A stretch of DNA of 64,000 bases, from NCBI RefSeq assembly GCF_026686735.1, contig NZ_CP113432.1, forward strand, positions 2,593,001 through 2,657,000, in the 5' to 3' direction. This document shows, one piece after another, positions 39,401 through 48,434 of this stretch. The stretch comes from Pseudomonas triclosanedens. Lineage in GTDB: Bacteria > Pseudomonadota > Gammaproteobacteria > Pseudomonadales > Pseudomonadaceae. How positions within the stretch are numbered: position 1 is the stretch's first letter; every line of letters begins with the position of its first letter. A program made the translations under genes and the position numbers. Under the pieces are notes generated by a model. It was given only the letters and a program-made list of their open reading frames with translations, was not told the origin of the DNA and did no database searches.

Positions 39401-40412
39401 CAAAGGTCGCAAGGTATTCCAGAGCGCCCGCGTGGACGCCGAGGAGATCAAGCGCGGAACCTTCGTGGTGCCGACCCTGATCGAGCTGGACAGCTTCAGC
39501 GAACTCAAGCGCGAAATCTTCGGCCCGGTGTTGCACGTCGTGCGTTACGAGCGTGCCGAGCTGGACCAGTTGCTGGCGCAGATCAACGCCTCCGGCTACG
39601 GCCTGACCCTCGGTGTGCACACCCGGATCGACGAAACCATCGCCCAGGTGGTGGAGAGCGCCCATGTCGGCAACCTCTACGTCAACCGCAACGTAGTCGG
39701 AGCGGTGGTCGGCGTGCAGCCGTTCGGCGGCGAGGGCCTGTCCGGCACCGGGCCGAAGGCTGGCGGCCCGCTTTACCTGTACCGCCTGCTTTCGACCCGT
39801 CCGCAGGACGCGGTGGCCAGGCAACTACAGGGCGACGGCGCGCAATCGGTGGGCCGTCCGAGCGAGGTGAGCAAGGCCGTGGAAGCGCTGACCCAGTGGG
39901 CCAGCCAGAACGAGCCGGCGCTGGCCGCGCTGATCGCAGGTTATGCCGAGCTGTCGCAGAGCTACACCGTGCAGGTGCTGACCGGCCCGACCGGTGAGCG
40001 CAATACCTACAGCCTGCTGCCGCGCGAACATGTGCTGTGTCTGGCCGAAGAGCGCGCCGACCTGCTGGCGCAACTGGCTGCCGTGCTGGTAGTGGGTAGC
40101 CGCGCGCTGGTACCGCAGGCGCAGAGCGAGCTGGTCACCAGCCTGCCGAAGGAAGTCCAGAAGCGCATCGACCTGATCGCCGATTGGGCTGCCACCGACA
40201 GCGCCTTCGACGCAGTACTGCACCACGGCGACTCCGATCAATTGCGCGCTGTCTGCGAGCAGGCGTCCAGGCGCAAGGGTGCCATCGTCGGTGTCACCGG
40301 GCTCAACCGCGGGGAAACCGACATCCCGCTGGAGCGCCTGCTGATCGAGCGCGCCCTGAGCGTCAACACCGCTGCCGCCGGCGGCAACGCCAGCCTGATG
40401 ACCATCGGTTGA
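36474..40412 (+). CDS. putA: trifunctional PutA: repressor, proline dehydrogenase, P5C dehydrogenase
   Basis: A 1312-residue enzyme that oxidises proline to glutamate. Residues 1 to about 45 form a ribbon-helix-helix DNA-binding domain (TTTLGVKLDDATRERLKQAA). The proline dehydrogenase barrel follows (GISIKLSALHPRYSRAQYDR; YDIGINIDAEEADRLE; LMIRLVKGAYWDSEIK). The aldehyde dehydrogenase domain has the glutamate in AETGGLNAMIVDSS and the catalytic cysteine in SAGQRCSALRVL, and ends with a C-terminal extension typical of type B PutA. The ATG at 36474 has AGGA upstream. GTTGCA motifs in the promoter suggest autorepression. No putP is adjacent. Confidence 0.97.
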   Translation: MATTTLGVKLDDATRERLKQAAQQLDRTPHWLIKQAIFTYLEQVEGGLTPAEHSGLAAAAGEESVDALTEQGLQVFLDFAESILPQSVLRAAITAAYRRPETEALPMLLDLARLPKAQADAASKMALGIAEKLRNQKNAGGRQGLVQGLLQEFSLSSQEGVALMCLAEALLRIPDKATRDALIRDKISNGNWSQHLGQSPSMFVNAASWGLLITGKLVSTHTEAGMSSALNRIIGKSGEPLIRKGVDMAMRLMGEQFVTGETIAEALANAATMESKGFRYSYDMLGEAALTDEDAKRYLASYEQAIHAIGKASHGRGIYEGPGISIKLSALHPRYSRAQYDRVMDELYPTVLGLVKMARDYDIGINIDAEEADRLEISLDLLERLCFEPSLAGWNGIGFVIQAYQKRCPYVIDYVIDLAKRSRHRLMIRLVKGAYWDSEIKLAQVNGLEGYPVYTRKPYTDVSYLACARKLLAVPEAIYPQFATHNAHSLSAIYNLAGQNYYPGQYEFQCLHGMGEPLYEQVVGKVADGKFNRPCRIYAPVGSHETLLAYLVRRLLENGANTSFVNRIADHSISLNDLVLDPVLQVEQMAAQEGTLGLPHPRIPLPRDLYGDARLNSAGIDLANEHRLGSLSSALLSSTNQVYVAAPILGLADAAPGEAAPVRNPADLRDVVGHVHEASEADVNNAILGALSSAQIWQSTQPAERGAILQRAADLMEAEIQQLMGLLVRESGKTFANAIAEVREAVDFLRYYGAQASTHFANDSHRPLGPVVCISPWNFPLAIFSGQVAAALAAGNTVLAKPAEQTPLIAAQAVRILLEAGVPAGAVQLLPGRGETVGARLVGDERVRGVMFTGSTEVAGILQRNIAGRLDAQGRTIPLIAETGGLNAMIVDSSALAEQVVVDVVNSAFDSAGQRCSALRVLCVQADVAERVIAMLKGAMAEYRVGSPERLHTDIGPVIDDEAKANIDKHIQTMRDKGRKVFQSARVDAEEIKRGTFVVPTLIELDSFSELKREIFGPVLHVVRYERAELDQLLAQINASGYGLTLGVHTRIDETIAQVVESAHVGNLYVNRNVVGAVVGVQPFGGEGLSGTGPKAGGPLYLYRLLSTRPQDAVARQLQGDGAQSVGRPSEVSKAVEALTQWASQNEPALAALIAGYAELSQSYTVQVLTGPTGERNTYSLLPREHVLCLAEERADLLAQLAAVLVVGSRALVPQAQSELVTSLPKEVQKRIDLIADWAATDSAFDAVLHHGDSDQLRAVCEQASRRKGAIVGVTGLNRGETDIPLERLLIERALSVNTAAAGGNASLMTIG

Positions 40413-40869
40413 CGTTCATGCCGGGAGTGGCCGCAAGGCGCTCCCGGCAAGCTTTCCGGCCGCCCCTGCGGCCTCCGCGGCACCAGCCCCCGGGCGGAGC
40501 TACCCGCTCCCGGCGCCGCGTTTCCCCGCGCAGTCGCGCACTCCGTACCGGGCCATGCGCCCGGCACAACGGCGGAACTACCCGTTCCGCCGACTTCCTT
40601 TGAAAACCAGTGCATGCCGGAGTCGAAGCCAGCCTGCGGGCCTGCAAGGCAGGTGTGCTGGCGGGTCGGACTTGTGCCTGTCTTTGCCTGGGCGGGGATT
40701 TCGTCCTCGGTCAATGCTGCGGCAGAACCAGTCGCGGACGAGCCCCGCTCCTGCAAAGGCCGGAGTTGAAGCTCTGTCGGGGATGAGGGTGCGAAGCGAC
40801 GCCCATCACCCGCCGCGCCATGCTCGATAGGCCCCGCTCAACGCCGCCCTGTGAGCCCGCGAAGTGAGG
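40413..40869. other. intergenic region after putA
   Basis: About 450 bp with no credible gene. A hairpin GCCGGGAG (40420-40427) / CTCCCGGC (40441-40448) lies 7 bp past the putA stop. It may be the transcript end although no T-tract follows. The rest is GC-rich sequence with imperfect internal repeats such as CGGAGCTACCCGCTCC and CGGAACTACCCGTTCC. Confidence 0.5.
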
Positions 40870-42039
40870 TCAGACGTGGCGGACTACCGAGCGGCGCAAC
40901 GATGCCGATGCTGTCGCCACGAACAGCCCAGCCGCCAGCGACAATGCCACCGGTACGCCTTGCGGACCGAGATCCATCAGGCTGCCGCTGAGCAGTGGAC
41001 CGAGCAGGCTGCCAACTCCCCAGAGCATGCCGGCGGCGGCGTTGGCTGTGACCAGGTCGCGGCCACGGAAGCGTTGGCCGATCAGCACCAGCGCCAGGGT
41101 GTACACACCGCCCGCCACCGCACCGAGCAGCATCAACGCCGGCCACAGCAGCGTCGGCTGGCCGATCAGCCAGGGCAGGGCGAGGCCGATCAGCGTGGCC
41201 GCCACGCCGCATCCCAGATGCAGGCAGGGACGGTCGATACGGTCGGAAAGCCAGCCCAGCGGCAGTTGGCAGATCATGTCGCCCAGCAGGATCACCGTGG
41301 CCATGAAGGCGGCGATGCCCACTGCGTAACCGTGGCTGGAGGCGTATACCGGGAAGAGCGACAGCACCACGCTGTCGAAGAAGGAGAAGAACAGCACGCC
41401 CATGCACAACGCCGGCGCCACCCGCAGGAATCCGGCCAGGGAGAAGCTGCGAGGTTCTTCGACATGCTCGTGGATGCCTTCTTCGGGCATCGCCAGCGCC
41501 ACGATGGCCAGGGCAATGAGGTGCCCGCCGCTGACCAGCGCGACAACCCACGGCGTCTGGGCTCCGAGTATTGCCACAAGGGTCGGGCCGAGCAGTTGGA
41601 AGGCAGTGAAGCTGGTGGCGTATAGCGCGACAATGGTGCCGCGATTGTTCTCGCCGCACAGTTGGTTGACCCAGGCTTCTCCGAGGATGATCGCCACGCC
41701 CATGCCAACGCCCAGCGCCAGCCGCGCGAGGGCCAACTGCCACAGGGAGCCGACGGTGAACTCTATGGCGACGGTGCTCGCCGTGCACAGCACGAAGCAC
41801 AGCAGGTACAGGTGGCGCCGGCTGAATCGCTGGCAGAGGCGGTCGACCAGAGTGGCGGCGAGGATCATGCCTGCTGCCGGTACTGCCGAGAGGATACCGA
41901 TCTGCAGCGCACTGGCGCCGTTCTCCAGCAGCCGCAGGGCCACCAGCGGCAGTGTGGCGCCCAGACTCAGGCCGACGATGGAAACAGCGAACAGCAGCAC
42001 TGCCAGCAGCGGCTTGTTCATGGGGGACGACGTATTCAT
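40870..42039 (-). CDS. MFS transporter (YcaD-like)
   Basis: A 389-residue protein with twelve predicted transmembrane helices and major facilitator motifs. One is an ATLVDRLCQRFSRRHLYLLC loop between helices 2 and 3, and another GWLSDRIDRPCLHLG in the second half. The ATG at 42039 has GGAG upstream; another in-frame ATG lies at 42021. The overall pattern resembles YcaD-like or sugar/quinate exporters with unknown substrate. No coupled regulator was seen. Confidence 0.82.
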   Translation of the reverse strand: MNTSSPMNKPLLAVLLFAVSIVGLSLGATLPLVALRLLENGASALQIGILSAVPAAGMILAATLVDRLCQRFSRRHLYLLCFVLCTASTVAIEFTVGSLWQLALARLALGVGMGVAIILGEAWVNQLCGENNRGTIVALYATSFTAFQLLGPTLVAILGAQTPWVVALVSGGHLIALAIVALAMPEEGIHEHVEEPRSFSLAGFLRVAPALCMGVLFFSFFDSVVLSLFPVYASSHGYAVGIAAFMATVILLGDMICQLPLGWLSDRIDRPCLHLGCGVAATLIGLALPWLIGQPTLLWPALMLLGAVAGGVYTLALVLIGQRFRGRDLVTANAAAGMLWGVGSLLGPLLSGSLMDLGPQGVPVALSLAAGLFVATASASLRRSVVRHV

Positions 42040-42542
42040 GGAAAACTTCTCCAACCCCGGCACGCTTGCGCGGGGCCAACTCATGCGAACGAGCCCGCCG
42101 GCGAATGCCGGTGAGCGGATGCGGAGTGCGGGATTACCGGCGCGAGCGACCGGTGCCCGGCTCAGTGGCCGGTGGGCGGGGAGAAGGTGAAGGCGAACAG
42201 CACGCTGCGGCGACGGCGCAGCACAGAGTCGATCTTGCATACGCGCGGTGGTTCTCGCAGCAGGGCGAGGGACGGATCGGCGCAGCGGTGAGTCGAGAAC
42301 ATGGTACGGGTACAGCGGGGTGATTGAAGAGCGCGCACTCTAGTGAGTGCGCGCGAAGCCGTCAATCTCGTCGGGTCGAGCGGTTGTATGCAGACCGATG
42401 TGGGGTGCCTGCCTTGGCCGGGGCGCAGCGATACCCATAGGGCGGCAGGCGCCTGTTTGGATGGGTATCGCAGGTTCGACCCGCCCTGCGGCGAGCTTCA
42501 GTCTGCGTTCAACGCCTTTGCAGGAGAGGGCTCCCCCCGCGA
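42040..42542. other. intergenic region with a repeat copy
   Basis: About 500 bp between the MFS gene and the amidohydrolase. No gene with a ribosome-binding site was found. It holds one divergent copy of the dispersed palindromic repeat at 42423-42483. Confidence 0.5.
42423..42483. repeat. divergent copy of the dispersed intergenic palindromic repeat
   Basis: GCGCAGCGATACCCAT on the left and GATGGGTATCGCAGG on the right match the full copies at 51.1-51.3 kb; the outer arms have diverged. Confidence 0.7.
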
Positions 42543-44336
42543 TCAGCGGCCATAGGCCGGTGCTCCCGCTGCAGCCTCCTGTGGCCGGCTCAGCACGTCG
42601 CGGCCGGGCAGGAAGCGGCCGAACACGCGCTCCTTGCCCAACGCATCGGCGAAGCCGCCGTCGCGTCGATAGGCCACGCGGCCATTGATCAGGGTGGCGT
42701 CCACCGCATCGTCGTTGCGCTTCACCAGGCGGGTCAGGCCGATGACTTCCATTGGTGCTTCGCTGACTTCGTCCAGCTCGTCGGTCAGCCCGGCGGGGTT
42801 GACCACCACCACGTCGGCGCGGTCGCCAACGCGGATGTAGCCGGCGTCCAGCCCGGCGAAGTCCGCCAGCTCACCGGTCAGTCGATGCACAGCGCGGCCC
42901 GTGTCCATGAATGCTTCGCCTTCGAGCTCCGCGTCGCGCACGTACTTGAGCATGCGCAGCGGGAAGTTGTACTGCGCATGGGAGGCGATGTGCGCGCCTG
43001 AGTCGGCGAAGCCCGGTTGCGTCCAGGGGCTGGCCAGCAGTTTGCGCATGATCTGCGGGCGATGGTTGCCGTAGCAGGTGGTCCACTTCAGCGCGTTGCG
43101 GTATTGGCCGGCCAGTTCGAAGAAGGCATCCACCGCATCGAGTCCGCGCTCGCGGCCGATGTCTTCGAAGTTGCGGCCGACCAGGGCGGCGTCCGGGCAT
43201 TCGCGCACCCAGCAGTCGGACAGGTTGCGGTGCCACAGGCCGATGCTCAGGGTTGCCTTGATGTCCTTTTTGAAGCGCTGGCGGAAGAGCGGGTCCTGGA
43301 TGCGCGCGTAGAGCTCGTCCGGGTCCTTGATGTCGCGCAGGATCTCGCCGGCACCGAACTCCTCGAAGCCGTTCATGTTCAGTCCTTCGATGCGCACGTT
43401 GAACGGCGCCGGCAGCGTCTGCCAACGGTAGCGGCCCCGCAGCACGCGGTTGGCCAGCCAGCCCGAGGCACGGGTGACGCGGTGCATGAAGGGCTGGGAC
43501 TTCAGGTCCAGCGCGGTGAGCATCGAGCACTTCAATGGCCGGCGGAACCAGCCGTGGGCCTGGTACAGGAAGGCAAACACGTTGATCTTGGTGACCGCAT
43601 TGGGTGCGCCCTGCAACAGTGCGTTGCGGCGCCGCAATACGGCGAACAGGCGTGAGAATTCCTTCCAGTTGGCGAAGGTCGAAGGCAGCGGGCTGGACCA
43701 GGCGCGGTCGCCGTCCATCTTGTCCAGCCGCGTGGTCATCACCGAAAGCCCGAAGCAGCCGGCGTCCAGCGCCTGCTCCAGCAATTCCTCCATGCGCGCC
43801 AGTTCCGCTTCGGTGGGCTTGGCGCCACTCACTGCGCGCTCAAGGCCCATCACCGCCACGCGCAGTTCCGAATGGCCGAGGAACGAGCACAGGTTCGGAC
43901 CCAGCGGCTGTTGTTCGTAGAAGGCGCGATAGCCCCGGGCGTCGTTCCAGGTGCGGCGGTCGCGCAGGATCGGCAGTACCTGCTCGCGCGGTACGGCCTC
44001 GACGCGGGTGAACAGGTCAGAGCAGTCTTCCGCCGCGCCCAGCACCATGCTGATCGAGCAGGAGCCCAGTGCCACCGTGGTCACGCCGTGGCGCACCGAT
44101 TCCTTCAGCGCTGGCGCGGCGATGACCTCTGCGTCGTAGTGCGAGTGGATTTCCAGGAAGCCGGGCGTCACCCACTTGCCGGCGGCGTCGATCACTTCCG
44201 GGCAGCCGTGTTCATCCAGAGCGCTGATGCTCAGGGTGTCGATACGGCCATCCTTGATGCCGACATGGCGCAGGCTGCCGGGGGCATCGCTGCCGTCGAA
44301 GTACAGGCCGTTCTTGATGATGATGTCGTAGCTCAC
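42543..44336 (-). CDS. amidohydrolase family protein (N-acyl-D-amino-acid deacylase-like)
   Basis: A 597-residue metal-dependent amidohydrolase. The N-terminal strand-rich segment YDIIIKNGLYFDGSDAPGS is followed by the metal-binding VTPGFLEIHSHYDAE. ALGSCSISMVLG and SDSGAHIASHAQY-like C-terminal residues (FADSGAHIASH) match the D-aminoacylase / N-acyl-D-amino-acid deacylase group. It is longer than D-aminoacylases (about 480-500). The GTG start at 44336 overlaps the TSUP stop as GTGA and has GGAG at good spacing. The substrate is unknown; the operon with two transporters suggests uptake and hydrolysis of an amide or acyl compound. Confidence 0.8.
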   Translation of the reverse strand: MSYDIIIKNGLYFDGSDAPGSLRHVGIKDGRIDTLSISALDEHGCPEVIDAAGKWVTPGFLEIHSHYDAEVIAAPALKESVRHGVTTVALGSCSISMVLGAAEDCSDLFTRVEAVPREQVLPILRDRRTWNDARGYRAFYEQQPLGPNLCSFLGHSELRVAVMGLERAVSGAKPTEAELARMEELLEQALDAGCFGLSVMTTRLDKMDGDRAWSSPLPSTFANWKEFSRLFAVLRRRNALLQGAPNAVTKINVFAFLYQAHGWFRRPLKCSMLTALDLKSQPFMHRVTRASGWLANRVLRGRYRWQTLPAPFNVRIEGLNMNGFEEFGAGEILRDIKDPDELYARIQDPLFRQRFKKDIKATLSIGLWHRNLSDCWVRECPDAALVGRNFEDIGRERGLDAVDAFFELAGQYRNALKWTTCYGNHRPQIMRKLLASPWTQPGFADSGAHIASHAQYNFPLRMLKYVRDAELEGEAFMDTGRAVHRLTGELADFAGLDAGYIRVGDRADVVVVNPAGLTDELDEVSEAPMEVIGLTRLVKRNDDAVDATLINGRVAYRRDGGFADALGKERVFGRFLPGRDVLSRPQEAAAGAPAYGR

Positions 44337-45076
44337 AGGAGACTCCAGGGCGACAGCAGCAGGGTGCCGCTGACCAGCAGCAGGCAGTGGATGGCGAGAC
44401 GGAAATGGCGTTCCTCGAAGCGGTGGTGCAGGCGCTCGCCCAGCCATACGCCGAGCAGCAACAGTGGCGCATAGGCCAGTATTTGCGGCAATGCGGGGCG
44501 CAGGCGGCCGTCGATGAGGAAGGCCAGGGTCAACAGGCCGTTCAGGGTGAACCAGACGCACACCAGCGTGGCGCGCAGCCGCGCCTTGTCCAGCGGGCGG
44601 GTAGCCAGGGCGTAGACCAGCAGCGGCCCGCCGGAGGCGAACAGGCCGTGGCAGATGCCGGCCGCAGCAGTGGCCAGGCGCACCACCCAGTTCGGCGTAT
44701 GGCCGGGCGCCGGCGCATTGGCGCGCAGTCGCCACAGCTCGCGGGCGGCGAACCAGAGGATCAGCACGCCGAGCCCGCGCTTGAGCGGCAGCGGGTCCAG
44801 GTGCGGCAGCAGCAGGTAGCCGATGCCCATGCCGATCAGCATGCCCGGCAGAACGGTGCGCAGCAGCAGCACTCCGTCGATCAGGCGCCAGTGGCGACCG
44901 ACCAGGTAGCCGGTCATGGCGATGTTCAGCGGCACCAGGATTGGCAGCAGCACATCGATCGGCATCAGCAGCGCGCCGAGGGACAGCGCGACTACTACGC
45001 TACCGAAGCCGGTCACCGCTTCCAGCGTGTAGGCCAGCAGGATGAAGCCGCCCAGGGCAACGGCCGGGGCGTTCAC
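44333..45076 (-). CDS. TSUP family transporter (TauE/SafE)
   Basis: A 247-residue membrane protein with about eight hydrophobic helices, in the TauE/SafE family of sulfite, sulfonate or organic anion exporters and permeases. The repeated LEAVTGFGSVVVALSLGALL and AAAGICHGLFASGGPLLVYA segments are the family's two half-repeats. A GTG start at 45076 with GGGAG upstream overlaps the stop of the BASS gene as GTGA. Its own stop overlaps the amidohydrolase start in the same way. Confidence 0.85.
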   Translation of the reverse strand: MNAPAVALGGFILLAYTLEAVTGFGSVVVALSLGALLMPIDVLLPILVPLNIAMTGYLVGRHWRLIDGVLLLRTVLPGMLIGMGIGYLLLPHLDPLPLKRGLGVLILWFAARELWRLRANAPAPGHTPNWVVRLATAAAGICHGLFASGGPLLVYALATRPLDKARLRATLVCVWFTLNGLLTLAFLIDGRLRPALPQILAYAPLLLLGVWLGERLHHRFEERHFRLAIHCLLLVSGTLLLSPWSLL

Positions 45077-45999
45077 CGGCCACTCCCTTCGGCGACGACG
45101 AGTGCCGCGCCGCGCGGTTCGCGGCGCGCCCACCATTGCGCCAGCAGCAGGCCGGAGAACAGTTGCCAGCAGCCCCAGAACGCGGCGATCAGCAGCATGC
45201 CGCCGGCCTGCGGGAAGAACGTCAGGATCAGCGCCATGCCCAGCGCGGAGTTGTGAATGCCGCTTTCCAGCGTTACCGCGCGCACGTCGGCATCCTGCAG
45301 GCGCCACAGGCGCGCACAGGTGTAACCCAGCAGCAGCGCGGTGCCGTTGAGCAGCACCACCAGCCAGAAGAACAGATGGAACCAGGCGATGAACTGCTGG
45401 AAGTTCTTGGCGAAGGCCATGCCGACGAAGCCCAGCATGACCAGCAGCGACAGCTTGCGCAGCGGTTTCTCCAGGCGTTGCGCGAGCCGTGGCCGGGCGC
45501 GGCCCAGGAGCATGCCGGCCAGCATTGGCAGGATCAGCACCAGCACGACCATGCCGATCAGTTCCAGCGGTTCGATGTGTATCTGCGTGAGGCGCTCGCG
45601 GGTCGCCGGGTTGAGCCCGGCGTAGAGCGCGAAGTTGAGCGGCGTGAAGATGCCCGCGCTCAGGCCGGAGACGGCGGTGACGCTGGCTGACACCGCGACG
45701 TTGCCGCGCGCCATCCAGGTCATGATGTTGGAGAAGGTGCCGCTGGGGCAGGTAGCCACCAGGATCATGCCCAGCGCCAGCTCCGGGTCTATCGGCAGTA
45801 CGATGGTCAGCAGGCAGGTCAAGGCCGGCAGCAGCAGGAACTGTATCAGCATGCCGATCGCCGGTGCCTTGGGCTGCCGCAGGATGCGGATGAAGTCGTC
45901 GCGGCGCAGCTCCAGTGACACGCCGAACATCATCAGCGCGATGATCGCATTGAGCGCGAGCATCGAGCCGCTGGAAAACTCGAGGCTGACGTTAGGCAT
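45073..45999 (-). CDS. bile acid:sodium symporter (BASS) family protein
   Basis: A 308-residue membrane protein with about ten helices. Segments ALNAIIALMMFGVSLELRRD, LVATCPSGTFSNIMTWMARG and ESGIHNSALGMALIL are typical of BASS transporters, which carry organic anions with Na+. The ATG at 45999 has AGGAGG upstream. It is the first gene of a three-gene operon divergent from an AraC-type regulator. Confidence 0.85.
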   Translation of the reverse strand: MPNVSLEFSSGSMLALNAIIALMMFGVSLELRRDDFIRILRQPKAPAIGMLIQFLLLPALTCLLTIVLPIDPELALGMILVATCPSGTFSNIMTWMARGNVAVSASVTAVSGLSAGIFTPLNFALYAGLNPATRERLTQIHIEPLELIGMVVLVLILPMLAGMLLGRARPRLAQRLEKPLRKLSLLVMLGFVGMAFAKNFQQFIAWFHLFFWLVVLLNGTALLLGYTCARLWRLQDADVRAVTLESGIHNSALGMALILTFFPQAGGMLLIAAFWGCWQLFSGLLLAQWWARREPRGAALVVAEGSGR

Positions 46000-46306
46000 C
46001 GCCGGCCTCCTGGCGAACGGGAGCGAGGGGTTCCGGCGCATTTGCAGAACGATATCCGCCGATCACCCGGCAGCCGGTGCCGATGGGGCGCGCGGGCACC
46101 TGCGATCCTGCGAATGACTTTTCTGCGCGGTTCCCGGCGAGGACGGGAGCGGGTGACGCATTGGCCGACGCTCGGGGCGCGGCTCGATAGTTATCGTGCA
46201 TGCAAGGCAACTCTTGTTTGTCTTTATCGTTGTAATTGGCAAGCATAAGGAACCGTCGCCATCCGGTAACGGCTCAATCGAGACTTTACGCGGTTAATTC
46301 GGGACC
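46000..46306. other. divergent promoter region
   Basis: About 300 bp between the BASS operon and the AraC-type regulator. The part near 46180-46280 is AT-richer (TTGTTTGTCTTTATCGTTG) and probably carries promoters for both. No specific operator was identified. Confidence 0.45.
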
Positions 46307-47272
46307 ATGCCCCACACGCCTTCGATCACCGTTCATTATGCCCAGGGCATTCTCCAGGCCGCTCAGCGCCTGGGCCTGCCGGTACCCGCCGAGTTGCCGC
46401 CGCAGACGCGGATTCCGTTGGCCCGGCAGGATGCGTTCTGGGATGGCATTTGCGTTGCCTCCGCCGATCCGCTGGTGGGGCTGCGCCTGGGCAGTGCGTT
46501 GCAGGTCGGCCACCTGGACATGGTTGGCGCGCTGCTGATGAGCTGCGAGCATTTCGGCGAGGCGCTTGAGGCGTTGCTGGAGTACTACCCGATCATCGCC
46601 GAAGGCAGCGAGTTCGAGCTGGAGCGCGATGCCACCCGGGTCTGCCTGGTCTATCGGCCAAGCTATGGCGTGCGGCGAGAGGAGCGCGTCGAAGCTGCGC
46701 TGGCCAGCCTGGCGCACCTCACTGGCTGGATTACCGGCGGACAGGTCAGGCCGTTGCGCCTGAGCTTCGGCCACGGAGCGCGTGGCGAGCGGGCGTGTTA
46801 TGAAAACGTGCTGGGTTGTCCGGTGAGCTTCGAAACCGCCGAGAACGCCCTATGCTTCGCCGAGAGCGCCTGCGAGGTGCCGCTGATCCAGGCCAATGCC
46901 CTGATGCGTGAGCATCTGCGTGCGCTGGCCGATGCCCAGTTGGAGCGCCTGGGGGCGCAAAGCCTGGCGGTCCGCGTGCAGCAACTGTTGCGTCAGCACC
47001 CGCGTTGGGGCAAGGAGCGGGTGGCCGAACAACTGGAACTCAGCGGTCGTCACCTCAACCGCAAGCTGGCCGATGAAGGCACCAGCTTCAAGCTGTTGCG
47101 CGACCAGGCACTGCACGCGATGGCCGAGCAACTGCTGCGCGAGTCGCTGCGTCTGGCCGAAGTGGCCGAGCGCCTGGGCTTCTCCGACGAGAGCGCTTTC
47201 GCCAAGGCGTTCCGCCGCTGGAGCGGGATGACGCCGGGGCAGTTCCGCCAGGCTTCCGGCGGAACGCCATAG
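46307..47272 (+). CDS. AraC family transcriptional regulator (OruR/ArgR-like)
   Basis: A 321-residue regulator with an N-terminal arabinose-binding-like domain (ITVHYAQGILQAAQRLGLPV) and a C-terminal AraC helix-turn-helix (RVAEQLELSGRHLNRKLADE; LAEVAERLGFSDESAFAKAF). The layout matches the OruR/GbdR-unlike class with PF12625-type N-domains. It is divergent from the BASS/TSUP/amidohydrolase operon and is its likely regulator. Confidence 0.88.
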   Translation: MPHTPSITVHYAQGILQAAQRLGLPVPAELPPQTRIPLARQDAFWDGICVASADPLVGLRLGSALQVGHLDMVGALLMSCEHFGEALEALLEYYPIIAEGSEFELERDATRVCLVYRPSYGVRREERVEAALASLAHLTGWITGGQVRPLRLSFGHGARGERACYENVLGCPVSFETAENALCFAESACEVPLIQANALMREHLRALADAQLERLGAQSLAVRVQQLLRQHPRWGKERVAEQLELSGRHLNRKLADEGTSFKLLRDQALHAMAEQLLRESLRLAEVAERLGFSDESAFAKAFRRWSGMTPGQFRQASGGTP

Positions 47273-47279
47273 AAGCCGG

Positions 47280-48434
47280 TCAGCTCGCGTTCGGCAGCTT
47301 CGCGCCCTTGGGCCACAGCAGCCACAGTTGGCCTTCCTGCTTCATGTGCCCGGCCAGTTCGCCGGCAGCATCGCCAGTACCCCAGAACAGGTCCGCGCGC
47401 ACTTCGCCGACGATGGCGCCACCGGTGTCCTGTGCTGCCACCGGGCGAACCACCGGCGTGCCGTCCGGGCGCGTGGTGGATAGCCACATCAGGCTGCCCA
47501 GCGGGATCACCTTGCGGTCGATGGCCACGCTGTAGCCGGCGGTCAGCGGCACGTTCAGCGAGCCTCGCGGACCTTCGTTGCTGTCCGGGCGCTGGCTGAA
47601 GAACACGTAGCTGGGGTTGCTCGCCAGCAACTCGTCGACCCGCTGCGGATGGGCGTTCGCCCAGTCGCGGATGCGCGCCATGCTCACTTCTTCCTTGCTC
47701 AGCTCACCCTGTTCCACCAGCCAGCGGCCGACCGGCTTGTACGGGCGGCCGTTCTGGTCGGCGTAGCCCACGCGTAGTTGGCGGCCGGAGTCGAGCTGCA
47801 CGCGGCCCGAGCCCTGGATCTGCAGGAACTGCAGGTCCATCGGATCTTTCAGCCAGGCCAGCACCGGCGCGTTGACACCGTCGCGGCGGATGCCGGCGGC
47901 GTCGGCATAGGGCTTCAGGGTGTTGCCTTCGAGCTTGCCGCGCAGGCGCTTGCCCTTGAGTTCGGGGTAGACGCTGTCGAGCGCCACCACCACCAGGTCC
48001 GACGGCACGCCGTAGACCGGAACGCCATGCTGCGCGTTGCGCTCCAGGCTGCCGCGGTAGATTGGTTCGTAGTAGCCGGTGATCAGGCCGGTGTCGCTGC
48101 CGGAGCCCGAGCGCAGGCGATAGGGTTGCAGGTGGGTCTGCATGAAGCTGCGGATCGATGCGGCGGAAGCGGGGACGCCCAGCGCTTCGCGGCAGGTATC
48201 GGCCCAGACCGGGTCGTTCTTCAGCCGCACGGCGCAGGCAGAGCGCCAGGCGTTGAAGCCGTGGAGCACATCGCTGTCGGCGGTGCCGGGCAGGTCCGAC
48301 CAGTCGGCTTCGGCGTAGGTCGGTGCCCGGACTTCCTCCGGCTTCTTGCCGAACAGGCCGCAGCCGGAGAGCAGGGTGGCGATGCACAGCGAGGCGAAAA
48401 GGGGGCGGGTCCAGTGGCGGGGGGCGACAGTCAC
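47280..48434 (-). CDS. mltA: membrane-bound lytic murein transglycosylase A
   Basis: A 384-residue outer-membrane lipoprotein that cleaves peptidoglycan glycan strands with 1,6-anhydro product formation. The signal peptide ends LLSGC with the lipid-bearing cysteine at residue 25. The LITGYYEPIYRGS and LQFLQIQGSGRVQL segments and the C-terminal AAQDTGGAIVGEVRADLFWG, which holds the catalytic aspartate, are typical of MltA. The GTG at 48434 with AGGA 7 bases upstream is preferred; the TTG 6 bases earlier is too close to the ribosome-binding site. Confidence 0.94.
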   Translation of the reverse strand: MTVAPRHWTRPLFASLCIATLLSGCGLFGKKPEEVRAPTYAEADWSDLPGTADSDVLHGFNAWRSACAVRLKNDPVWADTCREALGVPASAASIRSFMQTHLQPYRLRSGSGSDTGLITGYYEPIYRGSLERNAQHGVPVYGVPSDLVVVALDSVYPELKGKRLRGKLEGNTLKPYADAAGIRRDGVNAPVLAWLKDPMDLQFLQIQGSGRVQLDSGRQLRVGYADQNGRPYKPVGRWLVEQGELSKEEVSMARIRDWANAHPQRVDELLASNPSYVFFSQRPDSNEGPRGSLNVPLTAGYSVAIDRKVIPLGSLMWLSTTRPDGTPVVRPVAAQDTGGAIVGEVRADLFWGTGDAAGELAGHMKQEGQLWLLWPKGAKLPNAS

